A DNA stretch of 64,000 nucleotides, from assembly GCF_035920365.1 (NCBI RefSeq), contig NZ_CP109150.1, positions 5,394,001-5,458,000 on the forward strand, written 5' to 3'. Positions 59,210 through 64,000 of the stretch are shown one piece after another. Under the pieces are notes generated by a model, which was not told the origin of the DNA, ran no database searches, and saw only the letters and a program-made list of their open reading frames with translations. The position numbers were made by a program, and so were the translations under genes. Source of the stretch: Micromonospora sp. NBC_01740 (GTDB taxonomy: Bacteria > Actinomycetota > Actinomycetes > Mycobacteriales > Micromonosporaceae). Every line of letters starts with the position of its first letter. The first letter of the stretch is position 1.

Positions 59210-60061
59210 TCAGAACAGCGTCGACGGCCCGACCGGCTCCGGCTCGGGCAGCGGCTCGACCTCGGGCAGGCGCGCCCGCACCTCGTCGTGGAACCGGCGG
59301 GCGAGCTCGGGCGCGTCGGCGTTGTCCGGGGTGTGCACGAAGATCGTCGGCGATCGGCCCTCGCGCAGCCACCCGGTCACCACGTCGAGCCACGGCTGCC
59401 AGCCCTCGACCGTACGTGCGGGGTCGTCGCGGCCGAGGTAGCGGACGATCGGCCGGTCGGTCAGCGCGTGGGTGCGCAGCGGGGTGCGCGGCTTCCTGGT
59501 CCACGCCTCGCGTTCCGCGTCGCTGGTCGGCGGGGTGCGGAAGAACGCGGTCGTGTCGAAGGGCACCCACTCGGCGCCGACGGTGGCGAGCGCCTCCTCC
59601 AGCGTCCGCGCCGCCCGGGGGTCGTCGAAGAACGCGGGGTGCCGGACCTCCACGGCGTACCGGTGGGCGGTGGGCAGCCCGCGCAGGAAACGGGCCAGCG
59701 CGGGTACGTCGGCCGGGCCGAACGAGCCCGGCAGCTGGATCCAGAGGGCGTGGGCCCGTGGGCCGAGGGGTTCGACGGCGTGCAGGAAGGCGCGGAGTTC
59801 CTCGTCGGCACCGGTGAGCCGACGCTCGTGCGTGACGACCTTCGGCAGCTTGGGCACGAACCGGAAGTCGGGGTCGGTCTGCTCCGCCCAGGAGGCGACC
59901 GTCTCCCGGGCCGGGGTGGCGTAGAAGGTGGTGTTCCCCTCGACCGCCGTGCACCAGCCGGCGTACGCGCGCAGCCGCTCGTGGGCCGGCAGCGGATGCG
60001 CCAGGAAGCGCCCCTGCCACGACTTGTGCGTCCACATCGCGCACCCCACGTGCAGGCGCAT
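59210..60061 (-). CDS. DUF72 (YecE-like) TIM-barrel protein
   Basis: 283 residues from the ATG at 60061. The DUF72 hallmarks are present: HVGCAMWTHKSWQGRFLA at the start, YAGWCTAVEGNTTFYATPAR (E-x-N-x-T-F-Y), RFVPKLPKVVTHERRL and AVEVRHPAFFDD. The family adopts a TIM barrel and its activity is not firmly established; an endonuclease-like role has been proposed from structure. Possibly co-transcribed with the DUF1152 gene. Confidence 0.87.
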   Translation of the reverse strand: MRLHVGCAMWTHKSWQGRFLAHPLPAHERLRAYAGWCTAVEGNTTFYATPARETVASWAEQTDPDFRFVPKLPKVVTHERRLTGADEELRAFLHAVEPLGPRAHALWIQLPGSFGPADVPALARFLRGLPTAHRYAVEVRHPAFFDDPRAARTLEEALATVGAEWVPFDTTAFFRTPPTSDAEREAWTRKPRTPLRTHALTDRPIVRYLGRDDPARTVEGWQPWLDVVTGWLREGRSPTIFVHTPDNADAPELARRFHDEVRARLPEVEPLPEPEPVGPSTLF

Positions 60062-60205
60062 CGGATCCTCCCACCGCTCGACGGCCCGACGCGGGGTGAC
60101 CCGCGCCGCGGGTACGGTATCCGGCCGCGCCGGCGGCGGCGAGCCCAGGCGCGGGCGCCGGCCGTGCCCGTGCGGCACGGCCGGCGCCCAGCGGTCCCTG
60201 CTCCG

Positions 60206-61564
60206 TCAGTCGCGGCCCTGGTCGTGCGGCACGGTGACCGTCACGGTGCAGCCGACCGGGCGACCGATCTCGTCGTGGCCCGCGTAGGTCAGGGAGTAGA
60301 CCCTGTCCCCGCCGGCGCCGTCGCGTTCGGCCCGCAGCCGGCCGCTGGTGTCCGGGGTGCCGACGGTGAAGCCGCTGACGTCCGCGGCGTCGCCGCCGGT
60401 CACCGCCGTCAGGTTGAGCGCGTACGGGCCGAGCACCCCGTCGCGCAGGTCTGCCGTCACGGTGACGTCGACCATCTGGTGGTTCGGCGGCCACAGCACC
60501 GGCCGGTCCACCACGCAGTCCACCTCGCGGGTGGGCACCGGCCGGTCCAGGGTGGCGACGGCATGGCCGATGGTCGCGGTGAGCCGCCCGCCGGCCTCGT
60601 AGTACATGTGCGCGGTGCGCCCCTCGAAGTAGAACGTCGGCGCGGCCGAGCGCCCCAGGTCGGGCGCGGCGACCATCGAGTCGTGCACGACGCCGAGGTG
60701 GACCTCCCGGTCGAGGTCGTCGCCGACGTCCACGGCGTGCATGTTGCCGTCGGCCGCGTGGAAGATCACCAGGTTGCGGCCGTTCCAGCGCAGGAAGAAC
60801 GGGCCGGAGGCGTTCGGGCCCTGGATGCCCTGCGGGGTGACGATCGGGTCGGGCTGGATCGTCCAGGTGCGCGCGTCCGGGGAGACCGCCCAGCGGATCC
60901 GCCGGGACACCGGCCCGGTCGGCCCGGGCGGCGCGGCGGTCGGGTTGTCCATGAAGAGCATCAGGTACCGGCTGCCCAGCCGCGGCACGGCGTGCTCGAA
61001 CACCCGGGCGTAGGAGGTCTCCCCGCCGGTGCTGTCGTCGCGGCTGATCGCCGTCCCGCCGTAGTCGAAGTGGATGCCGTCCTCGGAGGTGGCGTACCGG
61101 GTGATCGAGTTCTCGCCGTGGAAGTAGAGGAACAGCTTGCGCTCCCCCTCCACCCAGATGGCGTGCGGGGAGGAGATGTGGCTGACCGTGGAGTAGTGGG
61201 GCAGCCAGGTGTTGCCGATCAACGGGTTGGCCCGGTACTCGGTCCACGGACCGTTGATCGAGTCCGCGTACGCCAGGGCGATCCCGCCGGGCCGCTCGTG
61301 GGGGGCGTAGTACAGGTAGTAGGTGCCCAGCGGGTTGGGGAAGTAGTCGGCGGCCCGGATGACGCTCGGGAAGATGAACTCGTTGGTCGGGTTGTAGGTC
61401 AGGGCGCTCTTGTCGAACGCGGTGCCCGCGTAGGTGAAGCGCGGGAAGTCGAGGGCCGGATCGGCGGCGGCCGGAGCCGCACCGGCCAGCGCGGTCACCA
61501 ACATGCCCGCGCCGGCTGCCGCCACGGCGGCGCGACCGGGCACTCGGACGGGTGCTTTCGTCAT
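60206..61564 (-). CDS. Secreted GH43/GH32-like five-bladed propeller protein
   Basis: 452 residues from the ATG at 61564. Signal peptide about 1-35 (ending AAPAAA). The mature N-terminal 310 residues have the repeating pattern of five-bladed beta-propeller hydrolases (FPSVIRAADYFPNPLGTYYL, ISSPHAIWVEGERKLFLYFH, QGIQGPNASGPFFLRWNGRN). A C-terminal Ig-like region (about 345-452) resembles those of secreted adhesive modules. Catalytic acids cannot be assigned with certainty. It faces away from a LacI regulator across a region with three LacI-type operators, so it is probably induced by the sugar it releases. Confidence 0.72.
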   Translation of the reverse strand: MTKAPVRVPGRAAVAAAGAGMLVTALAGAAPAAADPALDFPRFTYAGTAFDKSALTYNPTNEFIFPSVIRAADYFPNPLGTYYLYYAPHERPGGIALAYADSINGPWTEYRANPLIGNTWLPHYSTVSHISSPHAIWVEGERKLFLYFHGENSITRYATSEDGIHFDYGGTAISRDDSTGGETSYARVFEHAVPRLGSRYLMLFMDNPTAAPPGPTGPVSRRIRWAVSPDARTWTIQPDPIVTPQGIQGPNASGPFFLRWNGRNLVIFHAADGNMHAVDVGDDLDREVHLGVVHDSMVAAPDLGRSAAPTFYFEGRTAHMYYEAGGRLTATIGHAVATLDRPVPTREVDCVVDRPVLWPPNHQMVDVTVTADLRDGVLGPYALNLTAVTGGDAADVSGFTVGTPDTSGRLRAERDGAGGDRVYSLTYAGHDEIGRPVGCTVTVTVPHDQGRD

Positions 61565-61779
61565 CGCTGTTCCTGCTCTGTCGGGGGATGGTGGGGCTCC
61601 CCCACCGCCCGGGCGGGCCGTCGGCGTACGGGGCCGTCGACGGAGGAGCCCAGGAGGTGGGGACGGGTACGCCGGTGACGACTGTGGACGCCGCGCAGCA
61701 CGCCGCGGGGCGGCACGAAGTCACGCTGCGTGAGACGGTCGGCCACCGCGAGGGTGAGCAGGCCGCCCGGGTCAGGTGC

Positions 61780-61791
61780 TAATACGTATTA
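61780..61791. promoter_or_regulatory. LacI-type operator 1 (TAATACGTATTA)
   Basis: Perfect 12-base palindrome within GCTAATACGTATTACC, placed just downstream of the predicted leftward promoter of the secreted GH43-like gene, where a bound repressor would block transcription. Confidence 0.75.
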
Positions 61792-61809
61792 CCATCAATC
61801 CTTCTCGAA

Positions 61810-61838
61810 TGCTGCTCGACCCGGGCGGGTCTTGTCAA
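61810..61838 (-). promoter_or_regulatory. Probable leftward promoter of the GH43-like gene
   Basis: On the minus strand TTGACA (61838-61833) is followed after about 17-18 bases by a weak -10 (CAGCAT). The arrangement mirrors the rightward promoter at 61978, including an 18-base spacer and similar distance to its operator. Confidence 0.45.
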
Positions 61839-61920
61839 GAGGCCGGCCGCCGGCCTCGGCGGGACGGCCCGCCGGCTCCGTCGGGAGCCAGCGAGCCGCG
61901 AACGCGGGGTGGACCGCTCG

Positions 61921-61940
61921 GAGCTAATCCGCATTACTCC
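61921..61940. promoter_or_regulatory. LacI-type operator 2 (imperfect)
   Basis: GCTAATCCGCATTA within 61921-61940 is an imperfect version of operators 1 and 3, located midway between the two promoters. It could support DNA looping by a LacI tetramer or dimer pair. Confidence 0.6.
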
Positions 61941-61977
61941 AGGGACTTCATCTCCAAGAAATCTCTCCGTCCCCCTC

Positions 61978-62007
61978 TTGACACAAACCCGGTCGGCCCG
62001 CCAGGCT
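61978..62007 (+). promoter_or_regulatory. Probable rightward promoter of lacI and the FAD oxidoreductase
   Basis: TTGACA (61978-61983) is a perfect -35; the -10 is weak (CAGGCT, about 18 bases on). Operator 3 follows downstream of the expected start site. Confidence 0.45.
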
Positions 62008-62024
62008 CCTCCCCAACGCCGAGC

Positions 62025-62040
62025 GCTAATACGCATTAGC
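62025..62040. promoter_or_regulatory. LacI-type operator 3 (GCTAAT-ACGC-ATTAGC)
   Basis: Perfect 6-base half-sites around ACGC, about 20 bases before the lacI start codon, downstream of the rightward promoter. It supports autoregulation of lacI together with the adjacent oxidoreductase gene. Confidence 0.75.
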
Positions 62041-62059
62041 CGCACCGGAAGGACCTGTG

Positions 62060-63112
62060 GTGCCCTCTACACCCCGACGCGTCACGCAGCGTGACATCGC
62101 GCGGCTGGCTGGCGTCAGTCAGGCGACCGTGTCGCTGGTGCTCAACAACCGGGCCGACGCCGACGTCCGCATCGCGCCCGAGACCCGCGACCGCGTGCTG
62201 CGGACCATCGCCGAGACCGGGTACGCCGCCGACCCCGTGGCCCGCCGGCTCGCCGCACGGTTCAACCGGATCATCGGCGTCTTCACCTACGAGCCCGCCT
62301 TCCCCAGCGGCAGCCGCGACTTCTTCCACCCCTTCCTGCTGGGCATCGAGGAGTACGCGGAACGGGCCGGCTGCGACCTGCTGCTGTTCACCAGCGCCCC
62401 GGTGGTCGACGGTCGGCGCCGCATCTTCCACCAGGACAACCGGCTCCGCCTCGCCGACGGCTGCATCCTGCTCGGCCGGGAGATCGACGCCGCGGAGCTG
62501 CACCGGCTCAACCGCGACGGCTTCCCGTACGTCGCCGTCGGCCGTCGCGACGACGCCGGCGGCCCGGTGCCGTACGTCGGCGCCGACTACGCGACGGCGG
62601 TGGGCGAGCTGGTCGCCCTGGCCCTCGCCCGCGGTCACCGGCGCCTGGCCTACCTGAACACGGACCTGACCGCGGAGTCCTCGGCGGACCGGCGGCGCGG
62701 GTTCGTCGCGGCCGCGACGGCCGCGGAGAGCGCCCGCCACCTGACGACCGTCGCCCGGGACGCCGAGGTCATCCTCGACGACCTGCTGGCCGACGGGACC
62801 ACGGTGGCCTTCATCGAGGACTTCGCCACCGCCGTGGCGCTGGAGCTGGCCAGCCGGCGGCGCGGCCTGGGCGTGCCCGGCGACCTGTCGATCCTGACGC
62901 TCGGCGACCCGACGGTCCCGGTTCCCACCGACCTCGCGTTCACCGGATTCCGCATCCCCCGCGAGGAGATGGGCCGGCAGTCGGTCGAGGTGCTCGCCAG
63001 CGTCATCGACGGCAGCGCCGTCGGCGTCCAGCAGCGGCTCCTGCCCTGCGAACTCGTCGAGGGCGACACCCTCGGCACCCCTGATCGGCGGTCCACCGCA
63101 GCTGAGCGGTGA
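62060..63112 (+). CDS. LacI-family transcriptional regulator
   Basis: 350 residues from the GTG at 62060 (the GTG three bases earlier is equally possible; GGAAGGA upstream). HTH: VTQRDIARLAGVSQATVSLV followed by LNN and the hinge helix VARRLAARFNRIIGV. The periplasmic-binding-like sensor domain follows (ADGCILLGREIDAAELHRLN, ALARGHRRLAYLNTDLT, FTGFRIPREEMGRQSVEVL). It should bind the three palindromes in the upstream region and respond to a sugar released by the divergent secreted hydrolase. Confidence 0.93.
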   Translation: MPSTPRRVTQRDIARLAGVSQATVSLVLNNRADADVRIAPETRDRVLRTIAETGYAADPVARRLAARFNRIIGVFTYEPAFPSGSRDFFHPFLLGIEEYAERAGCDLLLFTSAPVVDGRRRIFHQDNRLRLADGCILLGREIDAAELHRLNRDGFPYVAVGRRDDAGGPVPYVGADYATAVGELVALALARGHRRLAYLNTDLTAESSADRRRGFVAAATAAESARHLTTVARDAEVILDDLLADGTTVAFIEDFATAVALELASRRRGLGVPGDLSILTLGDPTVPVPTDLAFTGFRIPREEMGRQSVEVLASVIDGSAVGVQQRLLPCELVEGDTLGTPDRRSTAAER

Positions 63113-63135
63113 CCGTGCAACCCGGAAGGAAGCAA

Positions 63136-64000
63136 GTGGTACAGATGCGTGCGGACGTCCTCGTCGTCGGGGGCGGGCTGGGCGGGGTGGCGGCGGCGCT
63201 CGCCGCGGCCCGGGCCGGCCGGTCGGTCATCCTGACCGAGGAGTTCGACTGGCTCGGCGGGCAGCTCACCAGCCAGGCCGTCCCGCCGGACGAGCACTCC
63301 TGGATCGAACAGTTCGGAGCCACCGCGAGCTACCGGGCCCTGCGCACCGGGATCCGTGACTACTACCGCCGGCACTACCCGCTCACCGAGCGGTCGCGGG
63401 CCTGGACCGACCTCAACCCGGGAGCCGGCTGGGTGAGCCGGGTCTGCCACGAGCCCCGGGTGGCCGTCGCCGTCATCGAGCAGATGCTGGCGCCGTTCCT
63501 CGGCTCCGGCCGGCTGACGGTGCTCCAGCCGTACCGGCCGGTCGCCGCGGAGACCGACGGGGACCGGGTGGTCGGGGTGACCGTCGCGCACCGCGACCGG
63601 GACGAGCGGATCGACCTCGTCGCGCCGTACATCCTGGACGCGACGGAGACCGGCGAGCTGCTGCCGCTGACCGGCACCGAGTACGTCACCGGCTTCGAGT
63701 CGCAGGCCGACACCGGCGAGCCCAGCGCGCCGGCCGAGGCGCAGCCGATGAACATGCAGGCCGTCTCCGTCTGCTTCGCGCTCGACCACGTCGACGGCGA
63801 CCACACCATCGAGCGGCCGGCGAACTACGACTTCTGGCGCGACTACAAGCCCGACTTCTGGGGCGACCGGCTGCTGTCCTGGCGGTCGCCGCACCCGCGC
63901 ACCCTGGAGATCGTCGAGCGCAGCTTCACGCCCAACCCGGACGACGACCCGCTGGCCGTCAACGCCGACCAACGGCTCAACCCCGGCGACGGCAACCTCT
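63136..64000 (+). CDS. FAD-dependent oxidoreductase (partial, runs off the right edge)
   Basis: Starts at the GTG at 63136 (GGAAGGA 5 bases upstream) or the ATG at 63145 and is open to the window end, at least 288 residues. FAD-binding motif VLVVGGGLGGVAAALAAARA at the N-terminus, then FDWLGGQLTSQAVPPDEHSW and PYILDATETGELLPLTGTEY, typical of the FAD_oxidored family of large flavoenzymes often found beside sugar-utilisation genes in actinomycetes. It begins 23 bases after lacI and is probably co-transcribed with it. Substrate unknown; the C-terminus is not visible. Confidence 0.82.
   Translation, partial: MVQMRADVLVVGGGLGGVAAALAAARAGRSVILTEEFDWLGGQLTSQAVPPDEHSWIEQFGATASYRALRTGIRDYYRRHYPLTERSRAWTDLNPGAGWVSRVCHEPRVAVAVIEQMLAPFLGSGRLTVLQPYRPVAAETDGDRVVGVTVAHRDRDERIDLVAPYILDATETGELLPLTGTEYVTGFESQADTGEPSAPAEAQPMNMQAVSVCFALDHVDGDHTIERPANYDFWRDYKPDFWGDRLLSWRSPHPRTLEIVERSFTPNPDDDPLAVNADQRLNPGDGNL

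Noticed and set aside
58364..61678. 1104-codon plus-strand frame covering DUF1152, DUF72 and GH43-like genes
   Set aside because: It covers three recognisable minus-strand genes and has no motif of its own.

Overview
The window is high-GC actinobacterial DNA. Strong G/C bias at third codon positions, frequent GTG starts, 4-base ATGA/GTGA gene overlaps, many secreted glycoside hydrolases and families such as PucR, GlsB, FBP-domain and HTH-fused citrate synthases all fit a filamentous actinomycete of the Micromonospora/Streptomyces type. Micromonosporaceae is my guess; nothing here fixes the genus. No rRNA, tRNA, CRISPR array or intact mobile element was seen.

Layout. 1-9565 is a disrupted accessory zone: truncated gene pieces (an unknown fragment at the left edge, a GntR FCD-domain tail, two opposed IS5-type transposase scraps, an SDR tail, a frameshifted small ORF) surround a secreted GH84-type hexosaminidase with FG-GAP repeats and an AT-richer, probably transferred methyltransferase-like gene. 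9566-16369 holds a terpene-cyclase-like helical protein, a Tat-exported PhoX phosphatase, a TetR-controlled ABC exporter operon with a 36-bp inverted-repeat operator, and a Sua5/YciO protein.

16456-30724 is the most interesting region: a two-sided catabolic locus. Leftward runs a class I aldolase strikingly like E. coli YihT (6-deoxy-6-sulfofructose-1-phosphate aldolase), a TauE/SafE-family permease and two DUF202 membrane proteins. Rightward, after a divergent DeoR regulator (E. coli uses a DeoR-family regulator for its sulfoquinovose genes), runs a ten-gene operon: enolase-superfamily dehydratase, aldehyde dehydrogenase, PfkA-type kinase, ABC sugar importer (binding protein plus two permeases), zinc dehydrogenase, DUF2090 aldolase, GntR regulator and a second zinc dehydrogenase. 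I infer uptake of a sugar or sulfosugar, its phosphorylation, cleavage by an aldolase, oxidation of the aldehyde and export of the acid or sulfite. The gene set matches no sulfoglycolysis layout I know exactly, so it may be a variant pathway. Palindromes precede both arms.

31013-36947 encodes two large secreted proteins: PA14 + glucose/sorbosone-dehydrogenase-like propeller + two nearly identical discoidin domains + DUF1080, then a GH2 enzyme with an AbfB domain whose last codons are frameshifted. 36987-50000 is mostly housekeeping or regulatory: an M48-type membrane peptidase, RecD2 helicase, PucR regulator with a D-amino-acid-dehydrogenase-like enzyme, GlsB, a DksA/TraR zinc-finger gene behind an apparent leader terminator, GNAT, TetR and an FBP-domain protein. 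49093-51518 is a divergent pair of citrate synthases, one fused to an HTH. 51591-60061 carries a membrane protein, two secreted peptidases (M15-like and beta-lytic M23), an epoxide hydrolase, YdcF-like, zinc dehydrogenase, DUF1152 and DUF72 proteins. 60206-64000 is a LacI-controlled unit in which a secreted GH43-like protein diverges from lacI and an FAD oxidoreductase that runs off the right edge; three LacI-type operators and two mirror-image promoters lie between them.
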